DNA of 64,000 bases from positions 1,860,001 through 1,924,000 of the forward strand of contig NZ_JAPEPW010000001.1 of NCBI RefSeq assembly GCF_026339955.1, read 5' to 3'. A program made the translations under genes and the position numbers. Shown here one piece after another: positions 52,564 to 62,292 of the stretch. The notes beneath the pieces were generated by a model, which was not told the origin of the DNA, made no database searches, and saw only the letters and a list, made by a program, of their open reading frames with translations. Every line of letters begins with the position of its first letter. Within the stretch, counting starts at the first letter, position 1. Origin of the DNA: Streptomyces sp. NBC_01549 (GTDB lineage Bacteria; Actinomycetota; Actinomycetes; Streptomycetales; Streptomycetaceae).

Positions 52564-52577
52564 TTGAACGCGTTCAA
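52564..52577. promoter_or_regulatory. Operator candidate TTGAACGCGTTCAA
   Basis: Perfect 14-bp palindrome ending 14 bp before the ATG of the membrane protein gene, next to its ribosome site AAGGGG. Together with the first copy it probably binds the TetR protein encoded at the end of the set. Confidence 0.7.
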
Positions 52578-52591
52578 GAAGGGGTGGGGAC

Positions 52592-52999
52592 ATGGACCTC
52601 ACGGTCGTCGCGTACGTCATCTATCTGCTGGTCAGCATCGCGCTGACCATCTGGGTGGCACGCACACTCAGCCACAACGGGCGGATCTTCCTCGCCGACG
52701 TGCTGCACGGGAACGAGAAGCTCGCCGACGCCGTCAACCACCTGCTGGTGGTGGGCTTCTACCTCGTCAACCTGGGCTTCGTCGCGCTCTATCTGAACGG
52801 CGACGACGACATCGCCAACGCCCGCGGGGTCTTCGAGGCCCTGTCGACCAAGCTCGGCGTCGTCCTGCTCGTCCTCGGGGTCATGCACCTCGGCAACGTG
52901 TACGTGCTCAACAAGATCCGGCGGCGGGGCGTCATGGAGCGGGAGCAGCTGCCGCCCGTCGCGCCGACGGACTGGGTCGCGCCGGCGGCCGGGGCGTGA
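52592..52999 (+). CDS. Conserved integral membrane protein
   Basis: This 135-residue protein has three hydrophobic helices (LTVVAYVIYLLVSIALTIWVA, NHLLVVGFYLVNLGFVALYL, LGVVLLVLGVMHLGNVYVLN) joined by acidic loops (GDDDIANARGVFEALSTK). It starts at the ATG at 52592 behind AAGGGGTGGGG. Its stop overlaps the DCC gene by 4 bp. Function is unknown; the genetic link to a DCC protein suggests a membrane redox or assembly role, which is only an inference. Confidence 0.85.
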   Translation: MDLTVVAYVIYLLVSIALTIWVARTLSHNGRIFLADVLHGNEKLADAVNHLLVVGFYLVNLGFVALYLNGDDDIANARGVFEALSTKLGVVLLVLGVMHLGNVYVLNKIRRRGVMEREQLPPVAPTDWVAPAAGA

Positions 53000-53562
53000 G
53001 CACCATGACCGGCCTCGAGGCCGGCCCTGACCGGGACGCCGCGCGCGTCCCGGTCCTCGGGCTCACCGTCCTCTACGACGCGCGGTGCTCGCTGTGCACC
53101 TTCCTGCGCGACTGGCTGGGCAAGCAGCCCCAGCTGGTGCCGCTGCGGCTCGTGCCCGCCGGTTCCGAGCACGCCAGGTCGCTCTTCCCCGCCCTCGACC
53201 ACCGCACCACCCTCGACGAGATCACCGTCGTCGGGGACGGCGGCCAGGTCTATCGCGGGGCCGCCGCCTGGGTCGTCTGCCTGTGGGCGCTGCGCGAGCA
53301 CCGGCCGCTCGCCCACCGGCTGAGCACCCCGGCCGGGGCCCTGCTCGCCAAGGGCGCGATGCTCGCCGCCGCGAAGTGGCGCTCCGCGCACACCCAGCAG
53401 GGGTGGGGCGGGGGCGCGTACCGGCGGGGGGACGTCCGGAGGGGCGGCGCGCAGCGCCTCGTTGAGGGGCGGTGGTCGGGTGACGGGTGGGCGTACGAGC
53501 CGAGCGTCGGGTGGACGTACGAGCCTCCCGGCTGTGACAGCGACTCCTGTTCGACTCGTTAG
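52996..53562 (+). CDS. DCC-family thiol-disulfide oxidoreductase-like protein
   Basis: This 188-residue protein opens its fold with LTVLYDARCSLCTFLRDWL, the DxxCxxC motif that names the DCC (DUF393) family, and has TLDEITVVGDGGQVYRGAAAW. The GTG at 52996 overlaps the stop of the membrane protein gene; an ATG three codons later is an alternative. The C-terminal 50 residues are Gly/Arg/Trp-rich and end with two Cys (GCDSDSCSTR), which is unusual for the family and may be a flexible tail. A TetR gene follows 11 bp later. Confidence 0.88.
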   Translation: MSTMTGLEAGPDRDAARVPVLGLTVLYDARCSLCTFLRDWLGKQPQLVPLRLVPAGSEHARSLFPALDHRTTLDEITVVGDGGQVYRGAAAWVVCLWALREHRPLAHRLSTPAGALLAKGAMLAAAKWRSAHTQQGWGGGAYRRGDVRRGGAQRLVEGRWSGDGWAYEPSVGWTYEPPGCDSDSCSTR

Positions 53563-53573
53563 GCTCTGTTTTC

Positions 53574-54344
53574 GTGCCAGCACCGACAGACAGCCCCGGC
53601 CCGGACGACACGAGCGCGCCCGGAAAGGCCCAGGAAAAGAACCCTGCCAAGAGCGAGCAGACCCGCGCCCTGATCCTGGAGACCGCGCTGCGGCTGTTCC
53701 AGGAGCGGGGGTACGACAAGACGACCATGCGGGCCATCGCCCAGGAGGCCGGGGTCTCCGTCGGCAACGCGTACTACTACTTCGCCGGCAAGGAGCACCT
53801 CATCCAGGGCTTCTACGACCGGATCGGCGCCGAGCACCAGGTGGCGATCCGGCCGGTCCTGGAACGCGAGAAGGATCTGGAGGCGCGGATCGCGGGCGTG
53901 TTGAAGGCGTGGCTGGACGTGGCGGAGCCGTACCACGAGTTCGCGGCGCAGTTCTTCAAGAACGCCGCCGATCCGGAGAGCCCGCTCAGCCCCTTCTCCC
54001 CCGAGTCGACGGGGCCGCGCGAGGAGGCCATCGCCATACACCGTGAGGTGCTCGCCGGGTCGAAGGCGAAGGTCCCGGAGGAACTCAGGGACGTCCTGCC
54101 CGAGCTGATGTGGCTGTCGCAGATGGGGCTCGTCCTGTACTGGGTCTTCGACCGCACAGAGGGGCGCGAACGCAGCTACCGGCTCGCCGAGCGCGGCGCC
54201 CGCCTCACCACCCGGGGCGTCTCACTGGCCCGCTTCCGGGTCCTGCGGCCACTGGTCCACGAGGTGCACGAGCTGTTCACGGACTTCCTGCCGGGGATGA
54301 CGAAGATGCTGCCGGATCCGGGGCGGGGCTCCACGATCGGGTGA
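53574..54344 (+). CDS. TetR-family transcriptional regulator
   Basis: This 256-residue repressor starts at the GTG at 53574. A hydrophilic N-terminal tail of about 22 residues (PTDSPGPDDTSAPGKAQEK) precedes the HTH (TTMRAIAQEAGVSVGNAYYYF, about residues 43-63). The large ligand domain of about 180 residues ends in RFRVLRPLVHEVHELFTDFLP. It lies last in the set with the membrane and DCC proteins, so autoregulation through the TTGAAC palindromes upstream of the first gene is the natural model. The inducer is unknown. Confidence 0.9.
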   Translation: MPAPTDSPGPDDTSAPGKAQEKNPAKSEQTRALILETALRLFQERGYDKTTMRAIAQEAGVSVGNAYYYFAGKEHLIQGFYDRIGAEHQVAIRPVLEREKDLEARIAGVLKAWLDVAEPYHEFAAQFFKNAADPESPLSPFSPESTGPREEAIAIHREVLAGSKAKVPEELRDVLPELMWLSQMGLVLYWVFDRTEGRERSYRLAERGARLTTRGVSLARFRVLRPLVHEVHELFTDFLPGMTKMLPDPGRGSTIG

Positions 54345-54420
54345 CGCCGCCAGTACAGGACACGGGGGAGACGTCCGGCCTACGATGATGTTCTCGACAC
54401 CAGCCCATGGGAGGCACGTG

Positions 54421-55017
54421 ATGTCCGCAGCAGCTGTCGAGCGACCGCACGAGGACCGGCCGCTGATCGCCGAGGCGAACCTCATCATGGAGAGTCTTCC
54501 GGGCCGCCGCGTCGAGATCATCGGAGGCCAGATCCTCGTGAGCCCAGCACCGGACGGCCCTCACTCCGAGGCCCTGATGCTCTTCGCTGCCCCGTTCATG
54601 CAACTGGGCCTGGTGCGAGCTCTGCCGGGAATCGGCCTCTGGCTGCCCAGCGGTCCAGAGGACTACGTGATCCCCGACCTGTCGGTGGTCGACGACGACT
54701 ACCGCCATCACCTGGTGGAGAACAGCTGCTACGACCCGACCTGCTTCCGCCTCGTCATGGAAGTCACCTCCACCAACTGGAAAACGGATCTGCGGGACAA
54801 GGTCGCCTCCTACGCCAGGGCCCGCATCCCCGTCTACGTCATCGTCGACCGCCAGCACCAGCGCCTCCACGTTCTCACTGATCCGGTCGCGGACCGCTAC
54901 AAGGTGCATGGCATCCACACCGCCGACGAACTCGTCACGCTCCCCGAGTCCGTCGGCGGCAAGGTCACCCTCGATGTGAAAAGGATCCTCGAAGCCGGGC
55001 ACCCCACGGCTAATTGA
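54421..55017 (+). CDS. Uma2-family PD-(D/E)XK protein
   Basis: This 198-residue third Uma2 member starts at the ATG at 54421, with GGGAGG 6 bases upstream. Key stretches are RRVEIIGGQILVSPAPDGPH, YVIPDLSVVDDDY and FRLVMEVTSTNWKTDLRDKV, with the acidic and Lys residues of the fold, and PVYVIVDRQHQRLHVL. It is very like the gene at 29215-29790 in layout. Its 3' end overlaps the convergent MMPL gene by 8 bp. Role unknown. Confidence 0.9.
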   Translation: MSAAAVERPHEDRPLIAEANLIMESLPGRRVEIIGGQILVSPAPDGPHSEALMLFAAPFMQLGLVRALPGIGLWLPSGPEDYVIPDLSVVDDDYRHHLVENSCYDPTCFRLVMEVTSTNWKTDLRDKVASYARARIPVYVIVDRQHQRLHVLTDPVADRYKVHGIHTADELVTLPESVGGKVTLDVKRILEAGHPTAN

Positions 55018-57427
55018 CGGCGTCCACCTCCCCCTCCGTCAACTCCAGGTCGCACACCATCGGTTCGTCGGTCACGACGACATGCCGGGCGCGGGCGCCG
55101 TACGACGAGGCCGTCGCCGACAGCAGGTAGGTGCCCGGAGTCGGCACCGAGACGATGTACGAGCCGTCCGCCAGTGAGGTCACCCGGTCCAGTTGACGTC
55201 CGCCCTTGCTGAGCAGGGTGAGGACCGCCCCGTCGACCGGCGCGCCCTCCGCGTCACGGACGAAGCCGTGCACGACCGTCGGTCCTCCCGCCGAAGCCCG
55301 CGGCAGCGACTCCGCCTCCTCCGCCGGCTCCACCGCCAGGTGCGGCAACCGCTTCTCCAGACCCGCCGGCAGCCACCAGTTGGACTTGCCCAGCAGATGC
55401 ATCGCGGCCGGCACCAGCGCCGTACGGAGAATGAACGCGTCGAGCGCGACCGCCGCCGCGAGGCCCACGCCCGCCATCGCCGCCCCCGAGTCACCGCTGA
55501 GGACGAAGGCGAGGAAGACGCAGACCATGATCAGGGCGGCGGAGTTGATGACACGGCTGGTCTCGGCGAGGCCGACCCGGACCGCGCGCGCGTTGTCCTT
55601 GGTGTGCACCCACTCCTCGTGCATCCGGCTCACCAGGAACACCTGGTAGTCCATCGAGAGGCCGAAGAGGAGGGAGAGCATGATGACAGGCAGGAAGGCG
55701 TTGATCGGGCCCTCCTTGCCGAGGCCCAGCAGGCTCAGCCCCCAGCCCCACTGGAAGATCGCGACGAGGACGCCGAAGGACGCGGCGGCCGCGATCAGGT
55801 TCATCAGGGCGGCGGTGAGGGGCACCACCAGGGAGCGGAAGGCGATCATCAGAAGCAGGAAGCCCAGGCCGATGATGGTGGCGATGAAGAGCGGCAGGCG
55901 GTCACCCGTGACGGTCGAGAAGTCCTTGGAGATCGCCGTCACGCCACCGACGTGCGCCTGAGCCCCCGCGTCCGGGATCACCTTGTCCCGCAGGGTGTCG
56001 ATCAGCTCGTCCGTCTTCTCGGACTGCGGTGAGGTGGTCGGTACGACCTGGATCACCGTGACGCCCTGGGCGGGCGGCAGCGCCGCGACCTGGGCAACGC
56101 CCGCGGTCGAGCGGATGCCCTGCACCAGCTTGTTCGTGTCGCCGCTGGTGGAGACCACCTGGAGCGGGCCGTTGAAGCCGGGGCCGAAGCCCTCCGCGAG
56201 GAGGTCGTACGCCTTCCGGGTCGTCGTCGACGCGTCGTCGTTGCCCTGGTCGGTCGCGCCGAGCCGCAGCGACAGCACCGGGATCGCGAGGATCGCCATG
56301 ACGACGAGGGCCATCGCGGCGATCGAGCGCGGGCGCTTCTGGACACTCGCCGACCAGCGTGCCGCGAAGCCACTGGCCCGCTCCGGCTCGGGACCGTCGG
56401 CGGCCAGCTTGCGCCGCTGGCGGCGGCTGAGCACCCGGGGGCCGAGGAAGCCAAGTAGCGCGGGCAGCAGCGTGACCGCCGCGAGCACGCTGAACACCAC
56501 GGTGAGGGAGGTGCCGATGACCACGCCGTCCAGGAAGCGCAGGTTGGTCACGAGCATGCCGGCGAGCGCGATGCACACCGTGCCGCCCGCGAACAGCACC
56601 GCGCGGCCGGAGGTGTTGAGGGCGGTGACCGCCGACTCCTCCGGGTCCATGCCGCGCAGGATGCCGCGCCGGTGCCGGGTGACGATGAACAGCGCGTAGT
56701 CGATGCCGACGCCGAGGCCGATCAGTGTGGCGAGCAGCGGGGCCAGGTCGGGTACGGACGTGACATGGCTGAGCAGTTGGGTGGAGAACAGGCCCGTGCC
56801 CACCCCGAAGATCGCGATGCCGATCGGGAGGAGCATCGCGAAGAGCGAGCCGAAGGCGAGGAAGAGGACGACCGCCGCGGCCAGGATGCCGATCATCTCG
56901 GCGAGTCCGGTGGGCGGTTCCTGGACCCGCTGGATCGCCTGGCCGCCCAACTCGACGTGCAGTCCGCCGCGTTCGGCGCCCTGAGCGGTGTCGACCACGT
57001 CCTGCACCAGCTGCTTGGGCACCGCGTTCGCCTGCTCGGCGAAGGTGATCTGGGCATAGGCGATCTTGCCGTTGGCGCTGATCTGCGCCGCGCCCCGGTC
57101 GCCCGCGTACGGGCTGGTGACGCCGCCGACCCCCGCCATCTTGCCGATCTTCTCCAGCGCGGGCTGGATCCGGGACTGTACGGACTGATCCCGGACCGTA
57201 CCCGTATCGACCTTCCACACCACCGTGTCGGTGTCGCCCGCGCGCTCCGGGAAGGCCTTCTCCATCTGGTCGTACGCGCGCTTGGAGTCCGTGTTCGGAA
57301 GGGAGAAAACGTTCGCGTAATCCGTGCCCGCGGTCGAGGCAGCGGCCCCGAGCCCGAGCAGCGCCCCCACCCACAGCAACAGGACCACCAGCCGGTGCCG
57401 ATAGCACCACCGTGCCAATGTCGCCAC
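55010..57427 (-). CDS. MMPL/RND-family transporter with C-terminal carboxypeptidase-regulatory-like domain
   Basis: This 805-residue protein uses the GTG at 57427 (then ATLARWCYRHRLVVLLLWVG), with AAGGAG 8 bases upstream; a TTG at 57433 is too close to that site. It has the MMPL plan of two halves, each one span, a large outer loop, then five spans. Family marks are GVGIDYALFIVTRHRRG and FGLSMDYQVFLVSRMHEEW, the Asp-Tyr pairs of the proton relay. After the last span an added domain of about 85 residues (FVRDAEGAPVDGAVLTLL, SLADGSYIVSVPTPGTYLLSA) looks like a CarboxypepD_reg beta sandwich, which is unusual here. It is divergent from a two-component system. Confidence 0.9.
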   Translation of the reverse strand: MATLARWCYRHRLVVLLLWVGALLGLGAAASTAGTDYANVFSLPNTDSKRAYDQMEKAFPERAGDTDTVVWKVDTGTVRDQSVQSRIQPALEKIGKMAGVGGVTSPYAGDRGAAQISANGKIAYAQITFAEQANAVPKQLVQDVVDTAQGAERGGLHVELGGQAIQRVQEPPTGLAEMIGILAAAVVLFLAFGSLFAMLLPIGIAIFGVGTGLFSTQLLSHVTSVPDLAPLLATLIGLGVGIDYALFIVTRHRRGILRGMDPEESAVTALNTSGRAVLFAGGTVCIALAGMLVTNLRFLDGVVIGTSLTVVFSVLAAVTLLPALLGFLGPRVLSRRQRRKLAADGPEPERASGFAARWSASVQKRPRSIAAMALVVMAILAIPVLSLRLGATDQGNDDASTTTRKAYDLLAEGFGPGFNGPLQVVSTSGDTNKLVQGIRSTAGVAQVAALPPAQGVTVIQVVPTTSPQSEKTDELIDTLRDKVIPDAGAQAHVGGVTAISKDFSTVTGDRLPLFIATIIGLGFLLLMIAFRSLVVPLTAALMNLIAAAASFGVLVAIFQWGWGLSLLGLGKEGPINAFLPVIMLSLLFGLSMDYQVFLVSRMHEEWVHTKDNARAVRVGLAETSRVINSAALIMVCVFLAFVLSGDSGAAMAGVGLAAAVALDAFILRTALVPAAMHLLGKSNWWLPAGLEKRLPHLAVEPAEEAESLPRASAGGPTVVHGFVRDAEGAPVDGAVLTLLSKGGRQLDRVTSLADGSYIVSVPTPGTYLLSATASSYGARARHVVVTDEPMVCDLELTEGEVDAVN

Positions 57428-57464
57428 GCTCAACGCTCCTTAGTCGACCGGTCATCCGGCCGTT

Positions 57465-57507
57465 CGGTTGTCGGTTGTCGGTTGGTCCCCCAGGTCCTGG
57501 ACCAACC
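57465..57507. promoter_or_regulatory. Heptamer repeats and inverted repeat in MMPL / two-component divergent promoter
   Basis: Three tandem heptamers CGGTTGT, CGGTTGT, CGGTTGG occupy 57465-57485. They run into an inverted repeat GGTTGGTCC (57480-57488) / GGACCAACC (57499-57507). The site lies midway between the two divergent starts and fits an operator for the response regulator. Confidence 0.5.
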
Positions 57508-57611
57508 ATCGACCGGCGCGCTCGAGCGACGACACAGACCGCCCATGACTCTCAAGGAACTCCAAAGGGCGAGCCTCCCCCTGACGCGACCCGCGTGCGG
57601 ATACTGGGGGC

Positions 57612-58301
57612 ATGACCGCTCACGAGGGTGCCACCGTTCTCGTCGTCGAGGACGAGCCGAGCATCGCGGACGTCCTCGCCATAGCCCTGCGCTACCACCG
57701 CTTCGAGGTGATGACCGCGGGCACCGTCCGCCAGGCACTCACGCTCGCCGAACGCACCCGCCCCGACGCGGCGCTGCTCGACGTGATGCTGCCGGACGGG
57801 GACGGGCGGGCGCTGGGCCGTGAACTGCGCCTGCGCCGACCCGATCTGGCGATCGTCTTCCTCACCGCGCGGGACGCGCCCGCCGAGATCGTCGGCGCGC
57901 TCGGCTTCGGCGACGACTACATCACCAAGCCGTTCAACATCGACGAGGTCGTCGCCCGGATCACGGCCGTCCTGCGGCGCACCCGCCCCGACGACGTCCT
58001 TCCGCAGCGCCCGCCCCTTCGCTACGGCGAACTCGAACTGGACGAGACGACGTACTCCGTACACCGCGGGGACCGCACGGTGGAGCTCACCCCCACCGAG
58101 TACGCCCTGCTGCGCTTCCTCGTCCGCAACGGCGGCCGGATCGTGCCCAAGGAGCAACTCCTGCGGCATGTCTGGCAGTACGAGCACTCCGCCGAGTCGA
58201 CCGTCGTCGAGACGTACATCAGCTATCTGCGCCGCAAGCTCGAACCCCTCGGCCCACCGGTGATCCAGACCCGCCGGGGCGTCGGATACGGCCTCGCATG
58301 A
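57612..58301 (+). CDS. OmpR-family response regulator
   Basis: This 229-residue protein has a receiver domain with acidic pair VVEDEPS, phospho-acceptor Asp57 in DAALLDVMLPDGDG, and Lys in FGDDYITKPFN. The winged-helix DNA-binding domain (about 130-228) has VELTPTEYALLRFLVRNGGR and STVVETYISYLRRKLEP. It starts at the ATG at 57612 after GGGGGC. Its stop overlaps the kinase start by 4 bp. The divergent MMPL gene is the obvious candidate target, and the repeats between them the likely site. Confidence 0.95.
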   Translation: MTAHEGATVLVVEDEPSIADVLAIALRYHRFEVMTAGTVRQALTLAERTRPDAALLDVMLPDGDGRALGRELRLRRPDLAIVFLTARDAPAEIVGALGFGDDYITKPFNIDEVVARITAVLRRTRPDDVLPQRPPLRYGELELDETTYSVHRGDRTVELTPTEYALLRFLVRNGGRIVPKEQLLRHVWQYEHSAESTVVETYISYLRRKLEPLGPPVIQTRRGVGYGLA

Positions 58302-59851
58302 CCACCCCGGCACCCCCGGACCGGGGCGAGGTCGCGGTGCGTGCGGAGAATCCCGCCCTCCCGGAACCCGTACTCCGGGTCGAGTACGCCGTCTGTGCGG
58401 GGATTCCCGCGTATGTGAGTGTGCGGCGGGCCCGGCGTCACCACGGGATCCACTCGTTGCGCGGCAAACTGACGCTCGCGAACGTGGGGTTGCTGGCGCT
58501 GGGCATCATCGTGGCGACCGCCGTCAGCCTGATGGGCATGCGGCACTATCTGCTCGACCAGGTCGACACGGAACTGTCCAAGACGCGGGAGTCGCTGACC
58601 GGTTCGCGGCTCACCCTCCACCAGGTCGACTCGCTCACCGCACTCGCCTTCGTGCGCGACCGGATGGCCCCCGGCGCGGACCGGTCCGACAAGCCCGACT
58701 CGATCTTCGCGGCGGTGGACGGCCACGGGACCCCCCTCAGTGTCGGCGGTTTCAAGCCCACCGAGATCCAGCGCGCGCTGGTCGCCGCGGTGGACGACCC
58801 GAGCGCCCTCGCGCACGACCCCGCCCTGCACGACACCACCGTGCACGGCGCCTCCTACCGGGTCACCGGGGCCCGGCTCGCCGACGGCACGTACGTGCTG
58901 CTCGCCGCCTCCACCGACGCCCTGCACAAGGGCATCGCCAAGGCCCTCAAGCTCGATCTGGGCGTCGGAACCCTGCTGTTGGCGCTGCTCGCCGTGCTGA
59001 CCATGATCAGCGTGAGCCGCCGGATGCGGCCGCTGGAGGACATGGTGGAGACCTCGTCCGCCATCGCCGAGGGAGACCTCACCCGACGCGTGCCCTCCAG
59101 CCACCATCCGACCCAGGAGGTCGAACAACTGCGGCTCGCCCTCAACTCCATGCTCCACCAGGTGGAATCGGCGTACCGGACCCGCGAGCGCAGCGCGGCG
59201 CAGCTGCGCCGGTTCGTCGCGGACGCCTCGCACGAGCTGCGCACCCCGCTGTCGGCGATCCGCGGCTACCTCCAGCTGTACGAGAAGGGCATGCTGCGCG
59301 AGCCGGGTGAACGCCGGCGGGCCTGGGACCGGGTGAACGCCGAGGCCGACCGCATGGGACGCCTCGTGGACGAACTGCTCATCCTGGCCCGCCTCGACCA
59401 GAGCCCCGAGCTGCGTTTCAAGAACGTCGACCTGAGCCGTCTCGTACGGGACGCGGCCGAGGACCTGCGGGCCCAGCAGCCCGGGCGTCCGGTGACCGTG
59501 GGCGCCGACGGGACGCTGCTGGTGCACGCCGACGAGTCGGGGCTGCGGCAGGTGCTGGGCAACCTCGTGGCCAACGTACGCACCCACACGCCCGCCGACG
59601 TGCCGGTGCGGCTCGGTCTCGAACGGGAGGATGGGATCGTACGGCTGTGTGTCGCGGACCAGGGGCCCGGGCTGGCGGAGGAGGACGCGGCGCGCATCTT
59701 CGACCGGTTCTTCCGGGCGGGCGGTGGCGCGGGCAGCGGGCTGGGGATGGCGATCGTGCAGGGAGTGGTGGCCGCACACGGGGGTGAAGTGACGGTACGG
59801 ACGGCGCCGGGAGCGGGGCTCGATGTCACGGTGACGCTTCCGACGCGGTGA
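58298..59851 (+). CDS. Sensor histidine kinase
   Basis: This 517-residue kinase has an N-terminal cytosolic extension of about 50 residues, span 1 (LTLANVGLLALGIIVATAVSL), an outer sensor loop of about 140 residues, span 2 (VGTLLLALLAVLTMIS), HAMP, the H-box FVADASHELRTPLSAIRGYL, and an ATPase domain with N-box LRQVLGNLVANVRTH, G1 VADQGPGLAEED and G2 GGAGSGLGMAIVQG. The ATG at 58298 overlaps the response-regulator stop. The signal is unknown. The next gene downstream is an LTA-synthase-like protein, so a cell-envelope signal is a fair guess. Confidence 0.95.
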   Translation: MTTPAPPDRGEVAVRAENPALPEPVLRVEYAVCAGIPAYVSVRRARRHHGIHSLRGKLTLANVGLLALGIIVATAVSLMGMRHYLLDQVDTELSKTRESLTGSRLTLHQVDSLTALAFVRDRMAPGADRSDKPDSIFAAVDGHGTPLSVGGFKPTEIQRALVAAVDDPSALAHDPALHDTTVHGASYRVTGARLADGTYVLLAASTDALHKGIAKALKLDLGVGTLLLALLAVLTMISVSRRMRPLEDMVETSSAIAEGDLTRRVPSSHHPTQEVEQLRLALNSMLHQVESAYRTRERSAAQLRRFVADASHELRTPLSAIRGYLQLYEKGMLREPGERRRAWDRVNAEADRMGRLVDELLILARLDQSPELRFKNVDLSRLVRDAAEDLRAQQPGRPVTVGADGTLLVHADESGLRQVLGNLVANVRTHTPADVPVRLGLEREDGIVRLCVADQGPGLAEEDAARIFDRFFRAGGGAGSGLGMAIVQGVVAAHGGEVTVRTAPGAGLDVTVTLPTR

Positions 59852-59854
59852 GCT

Positions 59855-59912
59855 GCTTTAACAAGCGCAGTGAGGTGCTTGAACAAGCTCGGTGACTCGC
59901 TTGAACATAAGC
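59855..59912. repeat. Three GCTTgAACAAGC repeats with exact 22-bp period
   Basis: GCTTTAACAAGC (59855-59866), GCTTGAACAAGC (59877-59888) and GCTTGAACATAAGC (59899-59912) start exactly 22 bp apart, two helical turns. The middle copy is a palindrome (GCTTG-AA-CAAGC). They lie just after the kinase stop and about 120 bp before the sulfatase start, a good place for a multimeric regulator site. Confidence 0.65.
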
Positions 59913-60029
59913 AAACCCGGATGATTGAACACCTGCCGGTACGACCTCGTACCCAACAGATGAAGGCGGCCCCGACCTCAGCCTGGTCCGCCGCGCCACC
60001 ACCGGGCTTCGCACGGAAGGACCGCCGGG

Positions 60030-62192
<2,163 letters not shown>

Positions 62193-62197
62193 TCCGG

Positions 62198-62252
62198 GGA
62201 GCCGGGGCCGCCACGAGGGACCACACGGTCTCGCCGTGGCGGCCCCGGCTCC
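62198..62252. terminator. Two-way terminator between sulfatase and binding-protein genes
   Basis: An 18-bp perfect stem (62198-62215 with 62235-62252, arm GGAGCCGGGGCCGCCACG) surrounds a 19-base loop. It lies 6 bp after the sulfatase stop and 41 bp from the stop of the convergent gene, so it can serve both. Confidence 0.88.
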
Positions 62253-62292
62253 ACACGGGGCGGGGTGCCACCCCGTGAGATCGCGTCACGTG

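Noticed and set aside
59855..59912. Consensus PHO box for PhoP
   Set aside because: The 22-bp period fits two 11-mers, but TCA cores fall 9 and 13 bases apart in turn, not 11 and 11. It is kept as an unassigned repeat.
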